Positions 54,100-63,216 of a stretch of 64,000 nt of DNA are shown here, one piece after another (positions within the stretch are counted from its first letter, which is position 1; each line of letters opens with the position of its first letter). Source of the stretch: CABQCM01 sp965145485 (GTDB lineage: Bacteria > Bacillota > Clostridia > Oscillospirales > Acutalibacteraceae); the NCBI GenBank assembly GCA_965145485.1, contig CBCTCU010000010.1, positions 1 through 64,000 on the forward strand, read 5' to 3'. The notes beneath the pieces are model-generated. The model ran no database searches. It saw only the letters and a program-made list of their open reading frames with translations, and had not been told where the DNA came from. A program made the translations under genes and the position numbers.

Positions 54100-55542
54100 A
54101 TGAAATTGAGCAAATACGACGGTTATATCAGTCCGTTTTCCACCCGGTACGCCTCCAAAGAGATGCAGTATCTCTTTTCGGCCGACTACAAATTCCGCAC
54201 ATGGCGCAGGCTTTGGATCGCGCTGGCCAAAGCGGAACAAGCCGAGGGGTTAAATATCACCGATGAGCAGATCGCCGAGCTGGAGGCTCATGCCGAGGAT
54301 ATGAACTACGAGGTGGCCGAGGCGCGCGAACGTGAGGTGCGCCACGATGTGATGGCTCACGTTTACGCCTATGGCGAGCAGTGTCCCAAGGCGCGCGCTA
54401 TCATTCACCTTGGGGCTACCTCCTGCTACGTGGGGGATAACACCGACATTATTATCATGCGCGAGGCGCTGCGGCTGGTGCGCGGCAAGCTCATCAAGGT
54501 GCTGCAGCTTCTCAGCGATTTTGCGCTGGAGTACAAGGATCTTCCCTGCCTGGGATACACCCATTTGCAGCCGGCGCAGTTGACCACGGTAGGCAAACGC
54601 GCCTGCCTGTGGCTGAACGAATTTGTCATGGATTACGGCGAAATCGAGCATCGGCTCTCCACACTGCGCCTGTTGGGGTCCAAGGGGACGACCGGCACGC
54701 AGGCAAGCTTTATGGAGCTGTTTGAGGGGGACGAGGCCAAGATCGACCGTATGGAGGAGAGCATCGCGCGGGAAATGGGGTTCGACGGCGTGGTGCCGGT
54801 TTCGGGCCAGACCTATTCGCGCAAAACCGACGCCATGGTGCTCGATGTACTCAGCGGCCTGGCGCAGTCGGCCTCCAAATTTGCCAACGACCTGCGGATC
54901 CTTCAAAGCTTTAAGGAGATGGAGGAGCCGTTTGAGCAGCATCAAATCGGCTCGTCGGCCATGCCCTATAAGCGCAACCCCATGCGCAGCGAGCGCATCT
55001 GTTCTCTGGCGCGCTACCTGATCGTGGACGTGCTCAACCCGGCCCTGACCGCCTCTACGCAGTGGTTTGAGAGGACGCTGGACGACTCGGCCAATAAGCG
55101 CATCGCGGTCGCGGAGGGCTTCCTTGCCGCCGATTCGATTCTCAATATCCTCATTAACGTCTGCGACGGCCTGGTGGTTTATCCCAAGGTCATACGGCAG
55201 CGCGTCATGGCGGAGCTGCCTTTTATGGCCAGTGAGAACATCATGATGAGCGCGGTGAAGAAAGGGGGGGACCGCCAGGAACTGCACGAGAAGATCCGGG
55301 TGCACGCGCAGGCCGCCGCACGCCAGGTGAAGGAAGAGGGGCTTCCCAACGACCTGATCCACCGCATTTGCTCCGATCCCTCCTTTGGGCTCAAGGAGGA
55401 GGAACTGGCCGATACGCTCGACCCATCCCAATATACCGGCCGAAGCGCGCAGCAAACGCAGTCTTTTGTGGATGATGTGGTCCGTCCCATTTTATCACAG
55501 CACCGGGATGAAATGCGCGACGGCGCAGAGCTGACGGTCTGA
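54100..55542 (+). CDS. purB: adenylosuccinate lyase
   Basis: The 480-residue fumarase-superfamily enzyme cleaves SAICAR and adenylosuccinate in purine synthesis. Recognisable regions are EREVRHDVMAHVYAYGE, IIHLGATSCYVGDNTD, LGYTHLQPAQLTTVGKRA and the signature loop GSSAMPYKRNPMRSERI with the catalytic serine region. The start ATG 54100 follows GGGAGAG. It shares the eukaryote-like longer form (about 480 residues) found in several Clostridia. It is not in a pur operon here. Fumarate release links it to aspartate metabolism. Confidence 0.95.
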   Translation: MKLSKYDGYISPFSTRYASKEMQYLFSADYKFRTWRRLWIALAKAEQAEGLNITDEQIAELEAHAEDMNYEVAEAREREVRHDVMAHVYAYGEQCPKARAIIHLGATSCYVGDNTDIIIMREALRLVRGKLIKVLQLLSDFALEYKDLPCLGYTHLQPAQLTTVGKRACLWLNEFVMDYGEIEHRLSTLRLLGSKGTTGTQASFMELFEGDEAKIDRMEESIAREMGFDGVVPVSGQTYSRKTDAMVLDVLSGLAQSASKFANDLRILQSFKEMEEPFEQHQIGSSAMPYKRNPMRSERICSLARYLIVDVLNPALTASTQWFERTLDDSANKRIAVAEGFLAADSILNILINVCDGLVVYPKVIRQRVMAELPFMASENIMMSAVKKGGDRQELHEKIRVHAQAAARQVKEEGLPNDLIHRICSDPSFGLKEEELADTLDPSQYTGRSAQQTQSFVDDVVRPILSQHRDEMRDGAELTV

Positions 55543-55590
55543 AAACCGCTTATTTTCATAGAATCGCGCGACTGGATTTTCCATATTCTA

Positions 55591-55619
55591 TTGACTTTTT
55601 ACGATGGGAATACTATAAT
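55591..55619 (+). promoter_or_regulatory. promoter of secDF
   Basis: TTGACT (55591-55596), a 17-bp spacer and TATAAT (55614-55619) lie 61 bp upstream of secD. Confidence 0.85.
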
Positions 55620-55680
55620 TACCACTATCGGTGTGTCGGCGTGAGCCGGCGCATCCAATACCAAAATGGGGGACAGGCCG

Positions 55681-57099
55681 ATGAAACGTTCCAACAAACT
55701 AACCTTTTTCATCGTCGCCATACTGATCTTTGTCTTCGCCTATTTGTCGTTTTTCGGCATATCCAATTATTATGGCGATAAAAAGATCACGTATATCAAG
55801 GGCGCCGAGGACATCCGGTGGGGTATCGACATACGGGGCGGCGTAGAAGCTATTTTTACTCCCGACGTTACTCCTGCAGAACTGGAGAACATCACCGACG
55901 AGGATATGCAGGCTGCGGAAACCGTCATCAATACCCGTCTGCTCAACCAGAACATCACCGACAGCGAGGTCTATACCGACTTGGAAAACAAGCAGATCAT
56001 CGTGCGTTTTCCCTGGCAGTCGGAGGAGGTGGACTACGACCCTAACGCGGCCATACAAGAGCTTGGCGAGACCGCGATGATCATCTTCCGGGAAGGGCAG
56101 GACGCCAGCGGGGAGATCATTTTGCAGGGATCGCAGCATGTCGAGAGTGCTGCTGCGGTTTTTGACAGCCAGACCAACGAACCGGTGGTTCAGCTCACTC
56201 TGACCGACGAGGGGGCCAGGCTGTTTGCCACAGCGACCGAAGAGCTTCAACATCAGGTCATTTCCATCTGGCTCGACGACCAGATGCTCTCTTATCCGAC
56301 GGTCAACGACGTCATCACGAACGGACAAGCCATCATTTCCGGCATGGGAACCGCTGAGGCGGCGGAGGAGTTGGCGAATACCATCAACGCCGGCTCCCTT
56401 CCATTCGCCTTGAAGGCAGACGGCGCCACCAGCACGATCAGCCCAACGTTAGGGGAGCAGTCGCTGAACGTCATGCTGATTGCCGGGATCATTGCTTTTG
56501 CCATCATATGCCTGCTGATGATTATCATCTACCGTTTGCCGGGCGTGATTGCCAGTATCGCGTTGCTTGGCCAGACGGCGGGGATGATTGCCTGTACCTC
56601 CGGCTTTTTTGGCAGTTTCCAGAGCTTTACGCTGACCCTTCCCGGCATCGCGGGCATCATCTTGTCCATCGGTATGGGCGTGGACGCCAACGTCATCACC
56701 TCCGAGCGAATCAAGGAAGAGCTCCGGGCCGGGCGTACCCTGGATGGGGCGATCAACGCGGGGTACGACAACGGTTTTTCGGCTATTTTTGATGGGAACG
56801 TGACGGTCATCATCATATCGGCCATCCTCATGGGCGTCTTTGGCCCACCCAGCGGTTTCTGGTCCAGACTGCTGTCCCCCTTTGTCTGGCTGTACAACCA
56901 TTCGATCGGACTGATCCCGGGAATGGAAATTTTCAATTCCATCACCGGCTCGGTATATTCGTTTGGGTATACCCTCTTGATCGGCGTTGTCTTTAATTTT
57001 GTCATGGGCGTTACCGCATCGCGCCTGATGCTCAAGGGCATTTCACGCTTCAAAGGCTTGCGGAATCCGCGACTGTATGGAGGTGAAAAGAATGTCTAA
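55681..57099 (+). CDS. secD: protein translocase subunit SecD
   Basis: The 472-residue RND-type membrane protein works with SecF to pull secreted proteins through the SecYEG channel using the proton or sodium gradient. A first helix lies at residues 8-28, followed by the large extracellular P1 domain (GIDIRGGVEAIF is the usual D1 motif). Five further helices fill residues about 262-465. ILSIGMGVDANVITSERIKEE contains the conserved transmembrane aspartate motif. The start at ATG 55681 follows GGGGGA. The gene overlaps secF by 8 bp. Confidence 0.95.
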   Translation: MKRSNKLTFFIVAILIFVFAYLSFFGISNYYGDKKITYIKGAEDIRWGIDIRGGVEAIFTPDVTPAELENITDEDMQAAETVINTRLLNQNITDSEVYTDLENKQIIVRFPWQSEEVDYDPNAAIQELGETAMIIFREGQDASGEIILQGSQHVESAAAVFDSQTNEPVVQLTLTDEGARLFATATEELQHQVISIWLDDQMLSYPTVNDVITNGQAIISGMGTAEAAEELANTINAGSLPFALKADGATSTISPTLGEQSLNVMLIAGIIAFAIICLLMIIIYRLPGVIASIALLGQTAGMIACTSGFFGSFQSFTLTLPGIAGIILSIGMGVDANVITSERIKEELRAGRTLDGAINAGYDNGFSAIFDGNVTVIIISAILMGVFGPPSGFWSRLLSPFVWLYNHSIGLIPGMEIFNSITGSVYSFGYTLLIGVVFNFVMGVTASRLMLKGISRFKGLRNPRLYGGEKNV

Positions 57100-58078
57100 G
57101 ACCAACAGGAAGCCGTTTGATTTTATTGGCAAGCGCTTTATCTTCTTGGGCATTTCCGGAGCGCTTATTTTACTGGGCATTATATTCAATATCATTTTTG
57201 GAACCCAGCTTGATATCAATTTTCAGGGCGGCACCAGGTTCGCCTACTCCTACACCGGCGAGATCAACATTGACGAGGTGGACGCGCTGGCCACGGAGGT
57301 GCTTGAGAAAGAGGTAGAGGTCTCTCTCAGCAGCGATCTTTCGGGCGGGACGCAGCAGTTGACCATTTCGTTGGCAGACAGGGAGGCTATTTCAACCGAC
57401 CTGCAAAGCGAAATGAACGATGCGATGGCCGAGAAATTTGCCGATAACAATATTGGGGTTCTCATCACCAACAGCGTAGAACCCACCGTTGGTTCGGGCT
57501 TCTTTATCAAATGCCTGTTTGCCGTTGTTTTGGGTGGCATTCTGGTCACGGTCTACGTCGGCATCCGTTTTCGCAAGATCGGCGGATTGTCGGCCGGTGT
57601 TTTTGCTACCCTCGCCCTGCTGCACGATATCCTGATCGCTTATTTTGTCTATGTTATCTTCCGCATCCCGCTCGACAATAACTTTATTGCTGTCGAATTG
57701 ACCCTGTTGGGCTATTCGCTCAACGGCACCATCGTTATCTACGACCGCATTCGGGAAAACGAAAGGCTGCATGGCCGTTCGATGGGGATCTCCGAAATTG
57801 TCAATATGAGCATCAACCAGACCGTCAGCCGAAACATCGTCACCACCCTGGCTGTTTTCTGCTCTGTGGTTACGCTGTGCGTTGTTTCGGTGGTTTGTGG
57901 GTTGGATTCGATCGTCAGCTTTGCGTTCCCCATCTCGGTAGGCGTATTGGCTGGCTGCTATTCCTCGGTGCTTCTGTCCAGCCCGATGTGGGCCCTGTGG
58001 CGGGAGAAAAAGGTCCAGCGGATGGCGGCGAAAAAAGAGGCTGCTAAACGCGCTCCGAAGAAGAAAAAGAAAAAATAA
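57092..58078 (+). CDS. secF: protein translocase subunit SecF
   Basis: The 328-residue partner of SecD has a first helix at residues about 17-38, the family motif DINFQGGTRFAYSY, a short extracellular domain, and five helices from about residue 140. The conserved region LGYSLNGTIVIYDRIRENER carries the membrane aspartate. The C-terminus is an unusually basic tail (AAKKEAAKRAPKKKKKK), perhaps binding membrane or ribosome. The start ATG 57092 follows GGAGGTG and overlaps the end of secD. The terminator at 58109-58136 ends the operon. Confidence 0.95.
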   Translation: MSKTNRKPFDFIGKRFIFLGISGALILLGIIFNIIFGTQLDINFQGGTRFAYSYTGEINIDEVDALATEVLEKEVEVSLSSDLSGGTQQLTISLADREAISTDLQSEMNDAMAEKFADNNIGVLITNSVEPTVGSGFFIKCLFAVVLGGILVTVYVGIRFRKIGGLSAGVFATLALLHDILIAYFVYVIFRIPLDNNFIAVELTLLGYSLNGTIVIYDRIRENERLHGRSMGISEIVNMSINQTVSRNIVTTLAVFCSVVTLCVVSVVCGLDSIVSFAFPISVGVLAGCYSSVLLSSPMWALWREKKVQRMAAKKEAAKRAPKKKKKK

Positions 58079-58108
58079 CGGTTTAATATCGCATCGCATG
58101 CATAATAA

Positions 58109-58136
58109 AGCGCACGGCATAAAGCCGTGCGTTTTG
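58109..58136 (+). terminator. intrinsic terminator of secDF
   Basis: CGCACGGC (58111-58118) pairs with GCCGTGCG (58124-58131) around an ATAAA loop, with A residues before and TTTT after. Confidence 0.88.
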
Positions 58137-58242
58137 CTGTGCCTCTGTTTCCGGATACTTATGGGTAGCGGAAAAGGGAGCTAGAGGATTAAGCGGATGG
58201 TCTCGTTTCCATGCAAGGTGGAAATATTTCACGAGAGCCCGG

Positions 58243-58431
58243 TTATCCTTGTGCACTCAACCGATTCACATATTCCTGCATCTCCCGTTTGGACTGTATG
58301 GCGTGCGTTCCCTCAACGACTGCCCGGCGGCGGTCGGCGGGCATGGAGGCGAATGCGGTGAGTGCCTCGGTGTTTTTTGCCAGCGCCACGCCAAAGCCCA
58401 TGGGAAGTTCGTTGAAATCCACCTGTTCCAT
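58243..58431 (-). CDS. small conserved protein, YdeI/OmpD-associated C-terminal type
   Basis: The 62-residue protein (LPMGFGVALAKNTEALTAFA, MPADRRRAVVEGTHAIQSKR, EMQEYVNRL) resembles small clostridial proteins with the LP.GFG.ALA.N...M..FA pattern, as I recall it, which match the C-terminal helices of the YdeI family. The function is unknown. The ribosome site GGAAAGGTAG lies about 10 bp upstream of ATG 58431. The neighbours give no clue; it lies alone between secF and the polyamine transporter. The rest of the 58137-58793 stretch shows no other gene. Confidence 0.7.
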   Translation of the reverse strand: MEQVDFNELPMGFGVALAKNTEALTAFASMPADRRRAVVEGTHAIQSKREMQEYVNRLSAQG

Positions 58432-58793
58432 CGTATGGTCACTACCTTTCCATCTCCCACTGGATCGGGAGTATTTTTCTTTATCATGTTCGGTAACCCA
58501 GCCGTTTATACGCTATGTTGCCCGTCGCATTCGCTCAGACAGAAGCTTGGCGGATGGTTCTCAACCACACCATCTGCCGCCTAGGAATGTGCGGCCATCA
58601 TGAACGATGCGGTATTTGCCTTTCCTTGGCCATCGGCCATTCCGCTAGTATACGGGAAACGCCGCTATGGAAACATTGTGAAATTAACGTAAAATGGAGA
58701 AGGAGCATTTTTAAGAATTTTCAAGCAAACGGGAGAAAAAACGGCTTTGGTTGGGGAAAATTTCGCCCACAACAGGTTTTTTTGCAAAAACAC

Positions 58794-58822
58794 TTGACAT
58801 TTCGTCAAAATACAACTATATT
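58794..58822 (+). promoter_or_regulatory. promoter of the polyamine transporter operon
   Basis: TTGACA (58794-58799), a 17-bp spacer and TATATT (58817-58822) would start transcription near 58829, giving a leader of about 160 nt. Confidence 0.85.
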
Positions 58823-58828
58823 GTATAA

Positions 58829-58987
58829 GCACGTTTGCATCTGTGCACAAAACAGCAGCGTCAAGTTATGTCGCCGCAGTCACGGGTTCGTGGATGACTG
58901 TGAAAAACCCTTTGCGGAGGGCGCATAACACAGACGCCGCAGGCGCCAAAGTTTTTTTGGCGTAATTCCGCAAAGGGGGATGCAACC
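58829..58987 (+). promoter_or_regulatory. structured leader of potA with ribosome-site sequestering stem
   Basis: CCCTTTGCGGA (58908-58918) is the exact complement of TCCGCAAAGGG (58967-58977). The second arm overlaps the potA ribosome site (AAAGGGGG, 58972-58979). Inside lies a hairpin CGCCAAA/TTTGGCG (58944-58950 with 58956-58962). Upstream, CAGTCACG pairs with CGTG and ACTG at about 58878-58902. Folding of the long stem would hide the ribosome site, as in translational riboswitches. No known riboswitch class was recognised. The pairing is seen; the regulation is inferred. Confidence 0.6.
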
Positions 58988-60142
58988 ATGAATATTATCG
59001 AACTCAAGGACATTGTCGTTTCGTTTGACGGCGAGCCGGTGCTAAAGCATATCAACCTCTCGATTGAGGATGGCAGCTTTATCACCCTTCTCGGCCCGTC
59101 CGGCTGTGGAAAGACCACCCTGCTGCGCATCATTGGTGGTTTTGTCCAGCCTACGAACGGCGATGTTTTTTTTGACGGCGTGTGCATCAATGGTCTGCCG
59201 CCTCACAAACGGCAGGTTTGCACCATTTTCCAGCGATACGCCCTCTTTCCGCATTTGAATGTGTATGAAAACATCGCCTTTGGTCTGCGGGTCAAAAAAA
59301 CGCCGGATAAGGAAATCAAACGCCGCGTGGCAGAGGCGGTCGAGCTGGTCAATCTCAAGGGGTTTGAAAAGCGCAAGATCGGGGCTTTGTCCGGTGGCCA
59401 GCAGCAAAGGGTGGCCATTGCAAGGGCGGTCGTGACTCGTCCAAAGGTGCTTTTGCTCGACGAGCCCCTTGCTGCTCTGGATTTGAAGCTGCGCAAGGAT
59501 ATGCAGGTGGAGCTGAAGAACATACAAAAGAGCCTCGGTATCACCTTTGTCTTCGTCACTCACGACCAGGAGGAAGCCCTTTCGATGTCCGATACGGTTG
59601 TAGTCATCGACAAGGGGGAGATTCAGCAGATCGGATCCCCTCAGGATATTTACAACGAGCCAAAAAACGCCTTTGTGGCTGATTTTATCGGCGAGAGCAA
59701 CATCGTCGACGGGATCATGCGTAAAGACTGCCTTGTGGAAATGGCGGGCAGGGAATTTTCCTGCGTGGATACGGGTTTTGCGCCCAATGAGCCGGTGGAT
59801 GTGGTCATTCGCCCCGAGGATGTCGACGTCGTGCCGCCCATGAAGGGCCACCTGTCTGGAAGAGTCACCAACGTTACTTTTCTCGGGGTGCATTACGAGG
59901 CGATTGTTGACGTGGACGGCTTTAAGTGGATGATCCAGACCACCGACTATATCCAGACGGGGGACACCATTGGAATCCAACTCAACCCGCAGGATATCCA
60001 TGTGATGAAAAAATCGGCCTATTCCGGGATGTTTGGCGATTATAGCACCTACAGCGAGGAGATGGATCATCTGTCCGACCCTACCTTTCACGAGGAAAAA
60101 CGGGAAAGCAGCTTGGAGGAGGGGGTAGAGGCGGATGAATAG
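58988..60142 (+). CDS. potA: spermidine/putrescine ABC transporter ATP-binding protein
   Basis: The 384-residue ATPase energises polyamine uptake. Walker A is [16 protein letters not shown], the Q-loop [19 protein letters not shown], the signature [14 protein letters not shown] and Walker [13 protein letters not shown], with the switch histidine in [12 protein letters not shown]-terminal TOBE-type regulatory domain spans about residues 240-355 ([15 protein letters not shown]). The acidic tail ([12 protein letters not shown]) is an extension. The start ATG 58988 follows AAAGGGGG, which lies within the leader stem described above. It overlaps potB by 8 bp. Confidence 0.94.
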   Translation: MNIIELKDIVVSFDGEPVLKHINLSIEDGSFITLLGPSGCGKTTLLRIIGGFVQPTNGDVFFDGVCINGLPPHKRQVCTIFQRYALFPHLNVYENIAFGLRVKKTPDKEIKRRVAEAVELVNLKGFEKRKIGALSGGQQQRVAIARAVVTRPKVLLLDEPLAALDLKLRKDMQVELKNIQKSLGITFVFVTHDQEEALSMSDTVVVIDKGEIQQIGSPQDIYNEPKNAFVADFIGESNIVDGIMRKDCLVEMAGREFSCVDTGFAPNEPVDVVIRPEDVDVVPPMKGHLSGRVTNVTFLGVHYEAIVDVDGFKWMIQTTDYIQTGDTIGIQLNPQDIHVMKKSAYSGMFGDYSTYSEEMDHLSDPTFHEEKRESSLEEGVEADE

Positions 60143-60959
60143 ATCGCAGCGCGCCTCCCAGCGCAGGGCCAGCTATCCCTATCTCATCTGGGCGCTGATT
60201 TTTATTATTGTTCCGCTGTTGATGGTGGTTTACTATTCCTTCACGGATTCACAGGGTAATTTTACCTTTGACAACATCCTCCGAATCGGGGATTATATGG
60301 ACACTTTCCTGCTGTCCATCCTTTTGGGCGCCATTGCAACGGTCATTTGCCTGCTGATTGCCTATCCCGCCGCCTATCTCATGTCGCGCATGCGCTTTAG
60401 CCGCCAAAAGACCATGCTCATGCTGGTTATGCTTCCCATGTGGATCAATCTTCTGCTGAGGACCTATGCCTTGATGGGAATTCTGGAGGATACGGGGTTG
60501 ATCAACCGCCTTCTATCCTTTCTCCACCTGCCCACGGTTCATATGATCAATACGCCGGGCGCAGTGGTGCTGGGCATGGTGTATAATTTTCTGCCGTATA
60601 TGATCCTGCCCCTGTACTCCATCATGACTAAGGTGGAAACCAACATTCTGGAGGCAGCCCAGGATTTGGGTTCCAATGGCTTTGAAACCTTCCGCCGCGT
60701 CATATTTCCACTGAGCGTACCGGGCATCGTATCGGGGATCACCATGGTGTTTGTGCCCTCGGTGAGCACCTTTTACATTTCGCAGAAGCTGGGCGGCACC
60801 AGCACCCTGATTGGCGACATTATCGATACCAAGTTCTCTTACGAAAACAATTATAATCTGGGAGCCGCCCTCTCTTTGGTTCTCATGGTCATGATTTTCA
60901 TTTGCATGGCGCTCATGAACGAATTTTCGGATGACGAGGGGGAGGCGATCATCGTATGA
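60135..60959 (+). CDS. potB: spermidine/putrescine ABC transporter permease
   Basis: The 274-residue permease has six hydrophobic helices; a basic N-terminus ([15 protein letters not shown]) precedes the first at about residues 15-33. The periplasm-side loop contains [20 protein letters not shown]. The coupling loop [20 protein letters not shown] is a clear EAA motif contacting PotA. The start ATG 60135 follows GGAGGGGG. It overlaps potA by 8 bp and potC by 4 bp, so the operon is tightly coupled. Confidence 0.93.
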   Translation: MNRSQRASQRRASYPYLIWALIFIIVPLLMVVYYSFTDSQGNFTFDNILRIGDYMDTFLLSILLGAIATVICLLIAYPAAYLMSRMRFSRQKTMLMLVMLPMWINLLLRTYALMGILEDTGLINRLLSFLHLPTVHMINTPGAVVLGMVYNFLPYMILPLYSIMTKVETNILEAAQDLGSNGFETFRRVIFPLSVPGIVSGITMVFVPSVSTFYISQKLGGTSTLIGDIIDTKFSYENNYNLGAALSLVLMVMIFICMALMNEFSDDEGEAIIV

Positions 60960-61765
60960 AGGCTGTTTCAAAAATTTATATGACCTTGCTTCTCCTTTTT
61001 TTGTATGCGCCTATCGTGGTGATGATCGTTTACTCCTTCAACGCCAGCGAGAGCACCAGTGTGTTCACCGGATTTTCCCTCAAATGGTATGGGGAGCTTT
61101 TTCGAGACCGTGAAACCATCCGGGCGTTGGTAAACTCTCTGATTATCGCCGTACTGTCGGCGGTGATTTCCACCATTCTGGGCACAGCGGCCGCCGTAGG
61201 CATCAACGCGATGAACAGCCGGATGCGCAAAACGGTCAATATGATCACCAACATCCCCATGATGAATCCCGATATCGTGACCGGGGTATCGATGATGCTG
61301 CTGTTTGTCTTTGCGGGAAGAATTTTCGGCATTGTGGACATTCTGGGCTTTTGGACCATGCTGATCGCCCACATCACCTTTAACCTTCCCTATGTCATTT
61401 TGTCGGTTCTCCCCAGTCTGCGAAGAACCGACCGCCACCTGTCGGAAGCGGCGCAGGACCTCGGATGCACCACTTTTTCCGCCTTTTTTCGCGTGGTGCT
61501 GCCTTCGATTATGCCGGGGATTATTACCGGGATGCTCATGGCCTTTACCCTGTCGATTGATGATTTTGTCATCAGTTACTTTACCAGCGGCCCGACCTTT
61601 CAGACGCTTCCGCTACGCATCTATTCGATGACCAAACGGAGGGTAACGCCGGATATCAATGCTTTGTCCACCATCATGTTTGTCGCCATTTTATTCTTGC
61701 TCATCCTCATTAATGTTCGTGAGGCAAGGGAGGACAAGAAATCCAGGAAAAAAGTCCAAATCTAA
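60956..61765 (+). CDS. potC: spermidine/putrescine ABC transporter permease
   Basis: The 269-residue second permease has six hydrophobic helices and the family segment YAPIVVMIVYSFNASEST near the N-terminus. Its EAA coupling motif is EAAQDLGCTTFSAFFRVVLP, and SIDDFVISYFTSGPTFQTLP is typical of PotC. ATGA overlap joins it to potB. A 134-bp spacer without a visible terminator separates it from potD. Confidence 0.94.
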   Translation: MKAVSKIYMTLLLLFLYAPIVVMIVYSFNASESTSVFTGFSLKWYGELFRDRETIRALVNSLIIAVLSAVISTILGTAAAVGINAMNSRMRKTVNMITNIPMMNPDIVTGVSMMLLFVFAGRIFGIVDILGFWTMLIAHITFNLPYVILSVLPSLRRTDRHLSEAAQDLGCTTFSAFFRVVLPSIMPGIITGMLMAFTLSIDDFVISYFTSGPTFQTLPLRIYSMTKRRVTPDINALSTIMFVAILFLLILINVREAREDKKSRKKVQI

Positions 61766-61899
61766 TGGACCTTGAAAAATAGTCCATTCGATCATATGGT
61801 TGGTTCGGCTTGATTTTCCGATCCTTTGCCGCCGGCTGACATGGTTTGAGGAAGAAAAGCCGTAAGTTTTAATGTGTCTTTTGGAAAGGAAGGATGAAA

Positions 61900-63072
61900 A
61901 TGAAAAAAATCCGCTCTGTTGTGCTGCTGATGGTTTGTCTGGCGCTGGTTGCGGTAGGATGCCCGGTTGCGATTGCGGAGGAGCAGATCACCATCAACGT
62001 ATTTAACTGGGGGGAATATATCTCGGATGGCAGCGACGGGTCGCTCGACGTCAATGCCGAGTTTGAAAAACGCACGGGTATCAAGGTCAATTATTCCAAT
62101 TACGAAACCAATGAGGCGATGTATTCCAAACTGAAAAATGGTGGAGCCAGCTATGACATCATCATCCCCTCCGACTATATGATCGCGCGGCTCATTGAGG
62201 AGGATATGCTGGAGAAAATCAATTTTGACAACATTCCCAACATCCAATACATTGACGAAAGGTTTAAAAACGGGAACTGCACCTTTGATCCCACCGGCGA
62301 ATACAGCGTGGCCTATACCTGGGGCAACGTCGGCCTGGTGTATAATTCCTCGGTCATTACCGAGGCGCCCGATAGCTGGAACGCTCTGTGGAATGAAGAT
62401 TACAAGGGCAAAATCATCATGTTCAACAATCCCCGTGATGCCTTTGCCATCGCGCAAAAGCTGCTGGGCTACAGCTTCAATTCCACCGACGAAAGCGAGT
62501 GGCGCGCCGCTTACGACAAACTCATCGAGCAGAAGCCGCTGGTACAGGGATATTTTACCGATGAAATCTTCAATAAGATGGAAAGCGGAGAAGCTATTAT
62601 TGCCCCCTGCTATGCCGGCGATTACCTCGTCATGAGCGAAAACAACGAGGATCTGGAATTTGTCTATCCCAAAGAAGGATTTAATAATTTTATCGACTCC
62701 ATCTGCATTCCCAAGGGGTGCAAGAATAAGGAAGCCGCGGAGCAATACATCAATTTCCTCTGCGACCCGGAGATTGCGAAGGCAAACATCGAATACATCG
62801 GCTATTCGAGCCCGAACACTGCGGTGTTGGAGATGGAGGATTACTCCCTCGCCGACAGCCCCGTAGCTTATCCGGACGCTCAAACGCTGGATCGCGGGGA
62901 GACCTTTGAAATGCTCGAGCCGCAGATTCAAACCCTGATGGATGATCTTTGGGGAAATATCAAAAAGGCCGAAGTAGGCGTGGCGCTGTATGTTGCCGTG
63001 GCCGTTGTGGTCGTGCTGATCGTTGCCCTTTTCCTTGTGCGCTGGCGCAAAAAGAAAGCGGCAGAAGAATAA
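61900..63072 (+). CDS. potD: polyamine-binding protein with C-terminal membrane anchor
   Basis: The 390-residue substrate-binding protein delivers polyamine to PotBC. A signal peptide covers residues 1-27 and contains a possible lipobox (AVGC). The PotD fold shows INVFNWGEYIS, NYETNEAMYSKLKNGGASYD, IIIPSDYMIARLIEEDMLE and YSVAYTWGNVGLVYN. Unusually, residues about 359-382 form a long hydrophobic helix (VALYVAVAVVVVLIVALFLV) followed by RWRKKKAAEE, a stop-transfer signal. The start at ATG 61900 is preferred because GGAAAGGAAGG lies 6 bp upstream; ATG 61894 is too close. The protein may thus be tethered by its C-terminus. Confidence 0.92.
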   Translation: MKKIRSVVLLMVCLALVAVGCPVAIAEEQITINVFNWGEYISDGSDGSLDVNAEFEKRTGIKVNYSNYETNEAMYSKLKNGGASYDIIIPSDYMIARLIEEDMLEKINFDNIPNIQYIDERFKNGNCTFDPTGEYSVAYTWGNVGLVYNSSVITEAPDSWNALWNEDYKGKIIMFNNPRDAFAIAQKLLGYSFNSTDESEWRAAYDKLIEQKPLVQGYFTDEIFNKMESGEAIIAPCYAGDYLVMSENNEDLEFVYPKEGFNNFIDSICIPKGCKNKEAAEQYINFLCDPEIAKANIEYIGYSSPNTAVLEMEDYSLADSPVAYPDAQTLDRGETFEMLEPQIQTLMDDLWGNIKKAEVGVALYVAVAVVVVLIVALFLVRWRKKKAAEE

Positions 63073-63081
63073 GTTGTCCAT

Positions 63082-63108
63082 GGCCTTTCGCTCATTGAGC
63101 GAAAGGCC
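63082..63108 (+). terminator. hairpin after potD
   Basis: GGCCTTTCGCTC and GAGCGAAAGGCC form a perfect 12-bp stem with a 3-nt loop, 9 bp after the potD stop. It lacks a long T-run (GTCTCAT follows), so termination may be partial. Confidence 0.65.
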
Positions 63109-63216
63109 GTCTCATAGCGGTACCATCGAAATCCCGTTCAGAAAATCATAGGGAGGATTACCCGCCCTGTAGTAGGCAATAAAACGAAAGTATTTCGCTT
63201 TGAAGGAGGAACGGAT

